Source: JAMOAD01 sp023621955
GTDB taxonomy: Bacteria; Acidobacteriota; Aminicenantia; JAMOAD01
Direction of reading: 5' to 3'
NCBI GenBank assembly: GCA_035403085.1
Contig: DAONEM010000005.1
Coordinates: 23,130 to 87,129 of the forward strand
Length of the DNA stretch: 64,000 bases
The position numbers and the translations under genes are program-made. Each line of letters opens with the position of its first letter. Within the stretch, counting starts at the first letter, position 1. The notes under the pieces were generated by a model. The model was given only the letters and a program-made list of their open reading frames with translations, was not told where the DNA came from and did no database searches. Positions 32,701 to 39,744 of this stretch are shown here, one piece after another.

Positions 32701-33103
32701 AGTAACGCCGGTCCCCCAGACCAAGGGAGTAGAGATCGTCGGTCAGGTCTTTCAGGCGAACCTTCTGGGAGTTGATCCGAAAGACCGACTCCCCGTCTCT
32801 GAAGGATTTCCGTAAGAAGACCTTCTCTTCGTCGTCCTGGGAGAGGGTGAAGACCAGAGAGACCTCCGCGGAGGCCATAGGCTTACGCCTGTGGTTGCCG
32901 TTGAAGATGATGTCTTGTGTGTTGGTCCCCCGGAGAGTGGAGATCCGTGTCTCTCCGAGTCCCCAGAGGAGGGCGTCCAGCACGTTGCTCTTCCCGCTCC
33001 CGTTGGGGCCGATGATCACGTTGATTCCCCTCTTCAGGATCATCTCCTGACGGTCGGGGAAAGATTTGAAACCGAACAGGTCGATCTTTTTCAAGTAAGC
33101 CAT
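29732..33103 (-). CDS. smc: Chromosome segregation ATPase SMC
   Basis: 1123 residues. Walker A is G-P-N-G-S-G-K-S near 33-40, followed by the N-terminal head with F-F-I-E-Q-G-M-V and E-E-A-A-G-I-S-R-Y. Two very long coiled coils (heavily charged, Glu/Lys/Arg) flank a hinge near 510-620 with F-I-T-G-D-G-Y-F-L-S-Y-N-G. The C-terminal head has the ABC signature L-L-S-G-G-E-K-A-L and Walker B C-V-L-D-E-I-D-A-P-L-D. Slightly shorter than usual (1150-1190) with a divergent hinge. It works with ScpA/ScpB to compact chromosomes; neither is in the window. The start has GAGGGAC about nine bases upstream. Confidence 0.95.
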   Translation of the reverse strand: MAYLKKIDLFGFKSFPDRQEMILKRGINVIIGPNGSGKSNVLDALLWGLGETRISTLRGTNTQDIIFNGNHRRKPMASAEVSLVFTLSQDDEEKVFLRKSFRDGESVFRINSQKVRLKDLTDDLYSLGLGDRRYFFIEQGMVGSLATMGPLEKRSLLEEAAGISRYREKKREATLKLIESQNNLTVVENILKEVETERLFWEKEWEKLLRYRTLKTKYRDLRRSFYRIRLEGMERRREELLGAVKEMWKRLEELRIQQKGAESELARTNSSFWTLQEDVKAQRESCFRCTSRRDLLINLLGANGKRSQEVEEALAKNRRWEEESGKNLAAMAKREEEIVSLRQGVLARWEGEKSALEDLKRKWEKEEEGERVLEDEVQDHRQLYLEALSRKTDLSNRKVSLEKLLQSSKQKREHSLKMVQEWEKERDLWLAKGKELSDQGIEDFSKPLEEAKGKRERLKRESEGCEAALREAELHYEKVSALSKEYHRQTEEILKKRSLALGKEISLKGDLPEALSWFLESLLDLSPAQSCEEIQHDPKRAYILSQVERCPLYDQYIDSPSLDFLPPLEHSPSLQEAVVEWRKRRRNFITGDGYFLSYNGQVTRGEKQGLLLLKERLRDLDSRLKERERERDEAKSAAEALRKQKSEAFNDVALWEQRQREEEKRGEKIAQEKKLLAVKTEGMEERLRVVNKEILAAEQEEAALEGQILALEEKIEKLSFEEERLLARKRESESRWENAKKARQERLKEVDLRREGITKSEKELISLEKEAEGLKERKKTEEAHQSQWKREALDLERERERLKGEKEEKEREKGEALTLLKAEEAKLVEVLGREGELKALMDDREKSVKSFARKISQLTASQGEKEVEKAALERDLINLEENLWNELTLNREELLRNPCTGDEGDLTKQCEELKEELDLFADVRFESESELTKFREKTDFYTKQKVDVEESILNTQQIIEKIDQESKKRFSETVEAVNQGFREVFAILFPGGSAEVTLLDPEDLLNTGVELNVRLPGKRLQNLQLLSGGEKALASLAFLFAMFRLKPAPICVLDEIDAPLDEINVESLKKLLKTYELSTQFILITHHPKTMEVADAVFGITMKEPGVSTIFSIDRSAGEASPA

Positions 33104-33118
33104 GGCTATGGTCCCTCT

Positions 33119-33147
33119 ATTATAGGTGAAAAGGGGGAAAGGGAGAA
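33119..33147 (-). promoter_or_regulatory. Probable smc promoter
   Basis: On the minus strand a perfect TATAAT (33124-33119) is preceded at 17 bases by only a weak TTCTCC. The transcript would begin about nine bases ahead of the smc ATG, giving a very short leader. Confidence 0.4.
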
Positions 33148-33154
33148 GAGGGCC

Positions 33155-34603
33155 TCAGCCCAGTGTCGGTAGGGAGACCTCTACACAGGCTCCCCCTGAG
33201 GGGGAGTTGAAAGCGCGGACCGAACCCCCGTGCTCGGAGACGATCTTTTGGGTCAGAGGGAGACCCATCCCTTTGTTCAGATCGTTGACTTTCGTGGTGT
33301 AGAAGGGGGTGAAGATCCGCTCGAAGTCCTGAAACCCCGGCCCGTTGTCCTCAATGGTGAGGGTGATCTCCTGAGCCTCTTGCTGGCGGGAGAAGATACG
33401 GATGGTCCCTTTCGCCAGGTCTCCCTCCCTCAGGGCTTCCCAGGAGTTGCGGACAAGGTGGGTGAAGACTTCCCGAAGCTGGGTGTAGTTGCCGAAGACT
33501 CTCAACTGAGGGGGAATCTCGATGCGAACGTTCAAGGAGGAGGGGAGTTTGAGTGAGGTCACAGCTTCGACGACCAGACAGGCCAGAGAGAAAGAGGCCT
33601 TCGTCACCCGGGCCTGAGAGCTGAGGGATGCCATCTGGTCGAGAAGGGTCAAGATCTTTTCGGCGGAGGCGTAGATTTTTAAGATCTTCTTCTGCCCCTC
33701 TTCGCTGAGCTCTTTCATGGAGAGCCACTCCTCTGTCGAGGCGATGAGGCTCCGCAGAGGGAGCTGAATCTTCTCGTTCACATCGAAGAAGAGCTTCGTC
33801 ATCATCTCCTGCTTCTCCGAGAGGATGAGCTTCTCCTTGGTCGTTTGGAACTCCCTCTGGAGCTCTTCTATCCTTCGGATGTTGTCGAGCAACCGTCTCC
33901 TCCTCTGGTCGATGGTCTCTTCCAGAAGGGATTGGTACTTCTCCCGGTCCTTGAGGGCGGAGCCGACCTGGGCGATCAGGTCGTTGATCAGAGAGACGAT
34001 GGGGTAAAGCTCCGAGGAGGAGGCGATCTGAATGGGTTGAGGCGTGTCCGAGAGTTCGAGCCTGCTCGTGACATCCTGAAGTTCTTGAAGGTAACGGCGG
34101 ACAAAGACGGCCAAAAGGGTGTTGATGACCAGAATGAGGAAGAGAGAAGAGGAGGCGAAAAAGAGACCCGATCTCCAGAGGGGGGAGGAGATCTTGCGGG
34201 GCGAGACGGCCAAGAGGACCTGACCGAGGTACTTCTGGTTGTGGTAGATCGGCGTCTTGAAGGAGAGGGGGGGCAACTTCTCCCGACTCCATCCCTTCGC
34301 GTAGGGGGAGGAGAGAATCGCCAGAGGCAGCCCATCCTTGTCAGAGATCTCCATATAGTCCAGGGAAGGGGTGAAGAAGAGAGAGGACTTTCTTTGAATC
34401 TGGGCGGGGTTGAAGAGCCAGAGGGGGATACGCATCTCTTGGGCGACCAGAAGTCCTGTGTCCCTGAGAAACTCCCGCTGGTTCCTGATGAGGTTGTTCT
34501 TCTGGACGTTCAAGAAAAAAAAGGTGGCCGCCAGGAAGAGGAGCGAGGAGAAGAGGACCGAAAGGATGAGGATACGGCGACGGATGCTTTTGTAGTGTTT
34601 CAT
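33155..34603 (-). CDS. Sensor-histidine-kinase-like protein lacking the H-box histidine
   Basis: 482 residues. Two membrane segments (about 11-32 and 145-168) enclose an extracytoplasmic sensor domain; a HAMP-like region (169-220) and coiled coil (220-265) follow. The dimerisation motif reads D-V-N-E-K-I-Q-L-P-L: aligned with A-H-E-I-N-N-P-L the phospho-acceptor His is Glu277. The ATPase domain is intact, with N-box L-V-R-N-S-W-E-A-L, I-E-D-N-G-P-G-F and K-G-M-G-L-P-L-T. So it probably binds ATP but should not phosphorylate itself at the normal site. Its ATG overlaps the stop of the solute-binding protein gene; no response regulator follows, as smc is next. Confidence 0.88.
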   Translation of the reverse strand: MKHYKSIRRRILILSVLFSSLLFLAATFFFLNVQKNNLIRNQREFLRDTGLLVAQEMRIPLWLFNPAQIQRKSSLFFTPSLDYMEISDKDGLPLAILSSPYAKGWSREKLPPLSFKTPIYHNQKYLGQVLLAVSPRKISSPLWRSGLFFASSSLFLILVINTLLAVFVRRYLQELQDVTSRLELSDTPQPIQIASSSELYPIVSLINDLIAQVGSALKDREKYQSLLEETIDQRRRRLLDNIRRIEELQREFQTTKEKLILSEKQEMMTKLFFDVNEKIQLPLRSLIASTEEWLSMKELSEEGQKKILKIYASAEKILTLLDQMASLSSQARVTKASFSLACLVVEAVTSLKLPSSLNVRIEIPPQLRVFGNYTQLREVFTHLVRNSWEALREGDLAKGTIRIFSRQQEAQEITLTIEDNGPGFQDFERIFTPFYTTKVNDLNKGMGLPLTQKIVSEHGGSVRAFNSPSGGACVEVSLPTLG

Positions 34604-36102
34604 CGGTTAGGTAAGCGGATCTCTCTAAAATCGTAGAATCCGAAGGAGGAGATAGGGAAGGAGAGGACCTCTTTGCCGGCCAGAATATGGATCGGAGGGT
34701 AGTAGAGGGGAAGAAGGGGGATCTCCGCCCGGATGTGGGAGAGGATCCTCTGGACCTCCTCTCGCTTCTGGCTGTCCGTGAGAGAGGAGAGCCGTACGAG
34801 GGAGGAGGTTACCTTGGGGTTTGAGTACCCCCCAAAGTTGTACTGTCCCTGGGGGGAGAGGAAGTCTTGAAGAAAGGCCTGAGCGGGAAGAAAACCCGCA
34901 TCGGGGTTGTGGGTGATAAGGTAGAGATCAGCTGGGTTGGAGGCACTTCCGGAGCGAACCGTCCTGACATACTCTTCATGGGACTGGACGATAAGCTTGG
35001 TGGGAATCTTCTTCTCTTTGAGAAACTCGAGAAGCCTTTTGGAAAAGCGCTCTCTCCCGCGGTAGGATGTGGTGAGTACGGTGACCGGCCGGTAGGGTCG
35101 TCTCTTGAGGATGAAGGGGCCTTGCCCTGGCTTCGATTGGGGGAACGGGGCCAGGGAGAAGTACTTCAACCCCATGGAAAGAAGGCCGTAAACAGAGGAT
35201 GAAGAGAGCTTCTCTTCCGCTAAGACCTTAGGGATGTCGAACTCTTCGGCGATGAGGCGGCGGAACTCGCTCCGCCGACCCCAGGGACGATGGAAGTTGA
35301 AAAAGAGGTATTCCACGGAGGTGGAGGGGGTCTGAAGGTGGCGTGAGGAGCGTTCCCACCCTTGAGGAGGGTCGAAGTTCTCCTCCAGGAGGCAGACTTC
35401 GTTGGCGGAGAGGGCCCTCTGCCGGGAGTAGGGGCGAACGGTGATGGTCCGCGGCGCGTGAGGCAGGGGGATGAAATACCGGGGAGAGAGTCCTAGCAGA
35501 AGTTCATGGGGGGAGGAGATCAGGATTCGGTAAGGCCCGCTTCCGATGTACCCGCCGGGACCTCTCTTGAAGATAGAGAAGTTGATATCCGCTAAGACGT
35601 AGAAGAAGTGAGGGTCAGGGCGGATGAGGGTGAAGCGGAGAGTCGTGGGGTTCAGGACCTGAATCCCTCTGACCTCACTCCGCCTCTTCTTGATGAAGTC
35701 GGAAAAACCCTCGAGAGAGGCGACCTGCGGGGAAAAGTAGGGGTTGAACCTCTCCAAGGAGGTCTCAAGGCTTCTCTTCACCGAGGCGGCGTCCAGGGGG
35801 GAGCCGTCTTCGAAGGAGATCCCAGGGCGGAGGAAGAAGGTAAAGACCCTCTTGGAGGGGTCGATCTTCCAGCGGTAGGCCAGGTCGGCCGTCAGTGTGC
35901 CGGTGCCATCGAAGGAGACGAGACGGCTGAAGAGGTTCTGTACGAGGTAGGAACGGCTCGTCTCAAGGATGGGGAGGCGGACGGTCTCCCAGCTCTTCAC
36001 AGAAAGGATCAAATCCGCTTTCGTGGGCAAGGCGGAAAGAGTTGAAGAGAAGAGAAGAGAGAGGAGCAGAAGAACCCGGAGAAAGAGACTCTGCGCCGCC
36101 AT
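34600..36102 (-). CDS. Oligopeptide-type solute-binding protein (SBP_bac_5)
   Basis: 500 residues from the ATG at 36102; the frame is open to 36171 but the promoter lies in that part. An uncleaved or cleaved signal (L-R-V-L-L-L-L-S-L-L-F-S-S-T-L-S-A) precedes a family 5 binding fold: S-Y-L-V-Q-N-L-F-S-R-L-V, A-D-L-A-Y-R-W-K-I-D-P-S-K-R-V-F-T-F-F-L-R-P-G and D-G-S-P-L-D-A-A-S-V-K-R-S. No lipobox, so it is soluble in the periplasm. No ABC permease or ATPase is adjacent. Instead it is coupled (four-base overlap) to the atypical sensor kinase, so its job may be ligand sensing and not uptake. Promoter layout suggests a leaderless mRNA. Confidence 0.85.
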   Translation of the reverse strand: MAAQSLFLRVLLLLSLLFSSTLSALPTKADLILSVKSWETVRLPILETSRSYLVQNLFSRLVSFDGTGTLTADLAYRWKIDPSKRVFTFFLRPGISFEDGSPLDAASVKRSLETSLERFNPYFSPQVASLEGFSDFIKKRRSEVRGIQVLNPTTLRFTLIRPDPHFFYVLADINFSIFKRGPGGYIGSGPYRILISSPHELLLGLSPRYFIPLPHAPRTITVRPYSRQRALSANEVCLLEENFDPPQGWERSSRHLQTPSTSVEYLFFNFHRPWGRRSEFRRLIAEEFDIPKVLAEEKLSSSSVYGLLSMGLKYFSLAPFPQSKPGQGPFILKRRPYRPVTVLTTSYRGRERFSKRLLEFLKEKKIPTKLIVQSHEEYVRTVRSGSASNPADLYLITHNPDAGFLPAQAFLQDFLSPQGQYNFGGYSNPKVTSSLVRLSSLTDSQKREEVQRILSHIRAEIPLLPLYYPPIHILAGKEVLSFPISSFGFYDFREIRLPNR

Positions 36103-36108
36103 GAAACC

Positions 36109-36137
36109 ACTATAAGACAATCCAGGAAGGGTGTCAA
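36109..36137 (-). promoter_or_regulatory. Consensus promoter for the solute-binding protein/sensor operon
   Basis: On the minus strand a perfect TTGACA, 17 bases and TATAGT. The -10 element ends six bases before the ATG at 36102, so transcription should begin at or next to the start codon. Confidence 0.65.
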
Positions 36138-36148
36138 CAACCTGGGGT

Positions 36149-36177
36149 TTGACTTGCCTTGGCCTTTTCATTACAAT
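36149..36177 (+). promoter_or_regulatory. Consensus promoter for the SpoIID-domain gene
   Basis: TTGACT, 17 bases, TACAAT, start near 36184. It is back to back with the promoter of the solute-binding protein; the two -35 boxes are 11 bases apart, giving room for a shared regulator. Confidence 0.65.
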
Positions 36178-36206
36178 GTTTTTCTGCGAGTATGAGGAGA
36201 GGGACG

Positions 36207-38120
36207 ATGGAAGGTTTCTTCAGAAAAACGGTCAAGGTGGTACTTCGCTTTGTCTTCCTGGGGGTGGCCGGAGCATGCCTTCTCCTCCTTTCCGGTTGTG
36301 CCGGGCCCGTCAGAGTGGAGTACCCCGGAGGAACTACACTGAAGGCGCCTGTGATCCGAGTCGGTCTTGTTCAGGGGGCAGAGGCCTTGGAATTGGGATC
36401 CACGGGCGGGATGAGGATCTACAAAGGGATGAACCTTCTGAGGGACTATCCGGCCGGGAAGATTCTCTGTGTCCCAGTGGAGGGAGGAATCGAGGTTCGA
36501 TCGGGGGAGGAGAGGAGCAGGGTCTCCGAGATAACCCTGGTCCCTGAGAGAGACTCTCTCCTCAAGTCTGGAGAGCGGACCTACCGGGGGCTCTTCACCC
36601 TGAGCCTCCGAAACGGCAAGCTTTTGTTGATCAACCTCCTCTCTCTGGAAGATTACGTGCGGGGGGTCCTGCCCTACGAACTCTCTTCGGAGAAGTATCC
36701 GGAGATTGAGGCCCTTAAGGCTCAAGCGGTGGCAGCGCGAACCTACGCCCTCTACACCCGGGGGAAGTTCGAAGCCCAAGGGTTCGATATTTGCAGTACC
36801 GAAGAGTGCCAGGTCTACGGGGGAACCGAGCGGGAAACCCTCCTTTCCAACAAAGCCGTTGAGGAGACCGAGGGAAAGGTTGTCGTTTACGGCGGCTCCT
36901 TTGCCAAAACGCTCTATTCCTCTACCTGCGGCGGCCATACCGAGAGCAACGGCGCGGTCTTCCTCGAAAAGGAACTGCCCTACCTTGTGGGAAGGCCTTG
37001 CCAGTACGACAACTTCCGCCTCCAGTGGATCCGCACATCCTCTTCCTCGGGCTTTCCTCCCGAGATCGGCTTGGCCCTGGCCCTAAACCTTGTGGACGAC
37101 CGAGCCATGAAAGGCTTGGACCTTCCTCTGACTGCGTCCAAGGCGGAGGAGTATTTCGGCAACCTGGGAAAGATTACCGGTCGGGCCTGGAAAGGAAGGG
37201 TGGAGGGAACGACCGTTAAGGCCCTTCTGCCCGTTTTCGACCATTTTTTCTCCCTCCGGGAGAAGTCCGGTAAGGAGCACGGCGAGGCGGCTCCGGAGGA
37301 AAGGGTTCTCCTCTATCTCCAGAAGAGGGGCTTCTCGGGGGAGAAGGGGGAGGCTCTGGAGCGGCCTCTCACCTTCCGGTCACTCCTGGTCCTCTCTGGG
37401 CGTCTTTTCATGGGGAGCTATACGATCTTCACGGAAGGGACGTTCCTGAAGATGGGGAAAGAGGGGCTCATCTTTCAGGAGAGAGGGGCCCTTCCTCAGA
37501 GTGGGAAACCCTCGCCGGCGGTGGAGAAGGAGTACTCCGTCGACCCTGCGGCTTTCCTCTACCGCGATGCGGAAGGGGTTGTCTCTCCGGCGACACTTCT
37601 CTTTCTCACCGGCGCCGAGAGAGTTCAGTTTCTTGAGGTAAGAGGGAAGATCCTCTTCATGAAAGTTCTCTACCCTCCCTTCTTTTCCAATCCGGATTCC
37701 AACAGCCTCTACCCGTTCTGGCATAAACGGTACTCCCGGGATGAGCTTGAGGCGAGGCTTCGCCAATATATGACCCTGGATAGGCTTGTCGACATCGTCC
37801 CGGTAGCCCACGGGGCCTCTGGAAGGGTCACAGGGTTGGAGGTTCAGGGAATCGAGGGCTCCAAGAGGTTCGAAGGGATAAAGATCAAGACCATCCTTGG
37901 ACTCAGAGATCTCAACTTCTTCTTGGATAGAGAGTTCGGCCCCTCCGGAGAGATAACGGGGCTGACCTTTCTCGGGCGAGGGTGGGGCCACGGTGTCGGA
38001 CTCTGCCAAGTCGGGGCCTACGGGATGGCCAAGGAAGGTTCTAAGTACAAGGAGATCCTTCTCCATTACTATCCCGGTACCCGGGTGGAGAACCTCTCGA
38101 AGGTGGAAAAGAGGGAGTAA
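36207..38120 (+). CDS. SpoIID/LytB-domain lipoprotein
   Basis: 637 residues from the ATG at 36207 with AGGAG upstream; in-frame ATGs at 36159 (before the transcription start) and 36192 are less likely. A lipoprotein signal ends in L-L-L-L-S-G-C (Cys31). The SpoIID domain shows L-S-L-E-D-Y-V-R-G-V-L-P-Y-E-L, Q-A-V-A-A-R-T-Y-A-L and S-T-C-G-G-H-T-E-S-N; the C-terminus closes with G-R-G-W-G-H-G-V-G-L-C-Q-V-G-A. SpoIID-type proteins are lytic transglycosylases acting on denuded peptidoglycan; in non-sporulating diderms they are thought to act in cell-wall turnover. A long insert between the two motif regions (about 290-560) has no assigned fold. Confidence 0.9.
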   Translation: MEGFFRKTVKVVLRFVFLGVAGACLLLLSGCAGPVRVEYPGGTTLKAPVIRVGLVQGAEALELGSTGGMRIYKGMNLLRDYPAGKILCVPVEGGIEVRSGEERSRVSEITLVPERDSLLKSGERTYRGLFTLSLRNGKLLLINLLSLEDYVRGVLPYELSSEKYPEIEALKAQAVAARTYALYTRGKFEAQGFDICSTEECQVYGGTERETLLSNKAVEETEGKVVVYGGSFAKTLYSSTCGGHTESNGAVFLEKELPYLVGRPCQYDNFRLQWIRTSSSSGFPPEIGLALALNLVDDRAMKGLDLPLTASKAEEYFGNLGKITGRAWKGRVEGTTVKALLPVFDHFFSLREKSGKEHGEAAPEERVLLYLQKRGFSGEKGEALERPLTFRSLLVLSGRLFMGSYTIFTEGTFLKMGKEGLIFQERGALPQSGKPSPAVEKEYSVDPAAFLYRDAEGVVSPATLLFLTGAERVQFLEVRGKILFMKVLYPPFFSNPDSNSLYPFWHKRYSRDELEARLRQYMTLDRLVDIVPVAHGASGRVTGLEVQGIEGSKRFEGIKIKTILGLRDLNFFLDREFGPSGEITGLTFLGRGWGHGVGLCQVGAYGMAKEGSKYKEILLHYYPGTRVENLSKVEKRE

Positions 38121-38147
38121 GAGGGGAGGAGGAGCTCCCCCCCTCTT
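38119..38147. terminator. Bidirectional hairpin between SpoIID-domain gene and comEA
   Basis: AAGAGGGG (38119-38126) pairs with CCCCTCTT (38140-38147), with a further GAGCTC-centred inner stem. It lies exactly between the two convergent stop codons. Confidence 0.6.
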
Positions 38148-38155
38148 CTTTGCAG

Positions 38156-38455
38156 CTACCCGACGAAGATTTTGTCTTTGAGCTTCAGAAAGGTCTTTTC
38201 CCCGATTCCCTTCACCTTCATCAGATCTTCGATCTTCTGAAAACGTCCGTTTTTTGTCCGGTAATCGAGGATTCTCTGGGCGGTCTTCTCTCCGATCTTC
38301 GGTAGAGTCACCAACTCTTGAACCGTAGCAGAGTTAAGGTTGATCTTCTTGACCCCTGAGGGTGGAGTGGGGCTCTTCTGAGCCTGGGCGATCAGGGGCG
38401 CGGCGAGAAGAAAGAAAACGATGAAAAGGGCTGTCACAGAACGGGTTGTTCTCAT
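38156..38455 (-). CDS. comEA: ComEA-type helix-hairpin-helix DNA-binding protein
   Basis: 99 residues. A signal sequence (about 1-26, ending A-Q-A-Q) is followed by a short Pro/Ser linker and a ComEA helix-hairpin-helix domain: I-N-L-N-S-A-T-V-Q-E-L-V-T-L-P-K-I-G, then K-V-K-G-I-G-E-K-T-F-L-K-L. Small secreted proteins of this type bind incoming DNA in the periplasm during natural transformation. It diverges from the pseudopilin operon, and a short -24-like element faces it, so both may belong to one regulon. AAGGAGG precedes the ATG. Confidence 0.9.
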   Translation of the reverse strand: MRTTRSVTALFIVFFLLAAPLIAQAQKSPTPPSGVKKINLNSATVQELVTLPKIGEKTAQRILDYRTKNGRFQKIEDLMKVKGIGEKTFLKLKDKIFVG

Positions 38456-38490
38456 TTTCCCTCCTTGGTAAACGCGGAATACCTTCCGAC

Positions 38491-38506
38491 GTCAAGAGCC
38501 GTGCCA
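38491..38506 (-). promoter_or_regulatory. Possible -24/-12-like promoter for comEA
   Basis: Minus strand TGGCACG, four bases, TTGAC. The -24 half is perfect, but the essential GC of the -12 half is GA. A sigma-70 alternative (TTGACG, 17 bases, TTTACC, 38495-38467) overlaps it. Confidence 0.3.
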
Positions 38507-38698
38507 GAGAAAAAAGGGGGGGAAAAGGCCGTAGCGGGGGCGAAGCGTAAAGTTTCTTTTCCTCTTTCAGGGAGGGGACTTTACAAACATCTCGATGGCG
38601 TTTCCGAAAACGTAAAGAAAAGTATTCGTTCTCTTCTTTTGAGAGAGAAAAGAGGAGGAAAGAGCGGGGAGAGAGCATATCTGCGGCAGGAAGAGAGT

Positions 38699-38713
38699 TG
38701 GCACCGTTGTTGC
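38699..38713 (+). promoter_or_regulatory. Sigma-54 (-24/-12) promoter of the pseudopilin operon
   Basis: TGGCAC, five bases, TTGC: an exact match to the sigma-54 core. The predicted start (about 38725) leaves AGGAGG (38726-38731) directly ahead of the ATG at 38737. The 190 bases before it, which hold no gene, have room for an enhancer-binding activator. Confidence 0.6.
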
Positions 38714-38736
38714 CTAACAAAAGAGAGGAGGCGGCA

Positions 38737-39063
38737 ATGGAAGGTAGAGGGGAGAGAGGCTTCACCCTGTTGGAGACGGTGGTGGCATTGGCTGTTTTTG
38801 CGGGAGCCCTTCTTTTGCTTGTGCGGGGGCTGGGGGCTTTGGAGGAGCTTCGACGGCGCTCCTGTTGGGAGAGGGAGCTCTTCGAGCGGCTGAACAGTAT
38901 GGGGGACGGGCTCCATTTTCCTGAGGGTCGGGAGAGCTGGAGGAACCGCCCCCTCCTCTACTGCCTGGAAAGGATCGAAGGGGAGGGGACGCTCTACTCC
39001 CTAGAGGATTCCAAGGGAAGGAGGAGGTACCTCTTCTTCCGGTCCGACCTTTTCAACCTTTAG
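38737..39063 (+). CDS. Minor pseudopilin (type IV prepilin-like)
   Basis: 108 residues. The N-terminus R-G-E-R-G-F-T-L-L-E-T-V-V-A-L is a class III signal: cleavage after Gly8, then Phe at +1 and Glu at +5, with a 20-residue hydrophobic helix. The short soluble part is rich in Arg/Glu and has a C-terminal pair of strands (Y-S-L-E-D-S-K-G-R-R-R-Y-L-F-F). Size and place fit a GspI/PilV-like minor pilin. It is the first gene behind the -24/-12 promoter. The start is fixed by AGGAGG. Confidence 0.85.
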   Translation: MEGRGERGFTLLETVVALAVFAGALLLLVRGLGALEELRRRSCWERELFERLNSMGDGLHFPEGRESWRNRPLLYCLERIEGEGTLYSLEDSKGRRRYLFFRSDLFNL

Positions 39064-39072
39064 GAGGAGAGG

Positions 39073-39744
39073 ATGAAGAAAGGAATCGGTCTTGTGGAAA
39101 CGTTGGTCTCTCTCTTGTTGGCGTCTCTGATGATGGCTTCCGCTTGGAGCCTTCTGAGAAGTGTCACCACGAGGGGAAAAGAAAACATGCAGGTGAGTGG
39201 CGGTTTGGCGGAAGGGCAGACGGTCTTTTTCCTCATCGATTCCTTGGCCGGCAGGTGCGGTCAAAAGATGGGAGACGAAGAGGCCCTGGAGGTGGAAGCG
39301 AAAGAGGTCTCCTTCAAGAGCGCCATCGCCCTCCTCTCTCTTCAGGAGAGCGCTCCTGCGGGGGCGGTGGTTCTCAAAGGCCGCATCGAAGGGTTGAGAA
39401 AAGGGCAGAAGATGCGCCTGGGAACGGAGACCCTGGAAGTGAAAGGGACGGAGGGGGAAACCGTGACGCTGGAACTCCCCACAACGAGAGCCCATGGGGT
39501 CGGGGAGGTGGGACGGGTCGTGAAAAGCCACCGGTTGAGCGTTCGAGGGGAGGGGCTTGCGCTCAAGGTGGATGGGGCTCCCTTCCAGATGCTGACGGAA
39601 GAGATGAAAAACCTCTCCTTCCGGCTCGATTCGGGGCCAACCCTCGTCTTTCAAGGAGAAGAGCGGAGGGGAAAGGAGTGGCGGGAGTTTATCTTCTACG
39701 CCGGACTCCCTTTTCTAAGAAACAACGGCGGAGGCCTCCCATGA
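39073..39744 (+). CDS. Minor pseudopilin, PilW/GspJ-like
   Basis: 223 residues. M-K-K-G-I-G-L-V-E-T-L-V-S-L-L-L is a short prepilin signal (Gly4 cleavage, Glu at +5). The rest has beta-rich segments with a Cys at about 58 and A-V-V-L-K-G-R-I-E-G, F-Q-M-L-T-E-E-M-K-N-L-S-F-R-L-D. The way the C-terminal part closes, L-T-E-E-M-K-N-L, is usual for PilW/GspJ members. GGAGAGG precedes the ATG. It overlaps the next gene by four bases. Confidence 0.82.
   Translation: MKKGIGLVETLVSLLLASLMMASAWSLLRSVTTRGKENMQVSGGLAEGQTVFFLIDSLAGRCGQKMGDEEALEVEAKEVSFKSAIALLSLQESAPAGAVVLKGRIEGLRKGQKMRLGTETLEVKGTEGETVTLELPTTRAHGVGEVGRVVKSHRLSVRGEGLALKVDGAPFQMLTEEMKNLSFRLDSGPTLVFQGEERRGKEWREFIFYAGLPFLRNNGGGLP

Noticed and set aside
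30743..32815. 690-codon open frame on the plus strand
   Set aside because: Antisense to smc; Leu/Gly/Gln-rich product without motifs, caused by the biased codon use of the coiled coil.
39144..39740. 5' extension of the PilX/GspK-like gene
   Set aside because: The extra 199 residues lie in another frame of the PilW-like gene; the ATGA overlap and prepilin-type N-terminus place the start at 39741.
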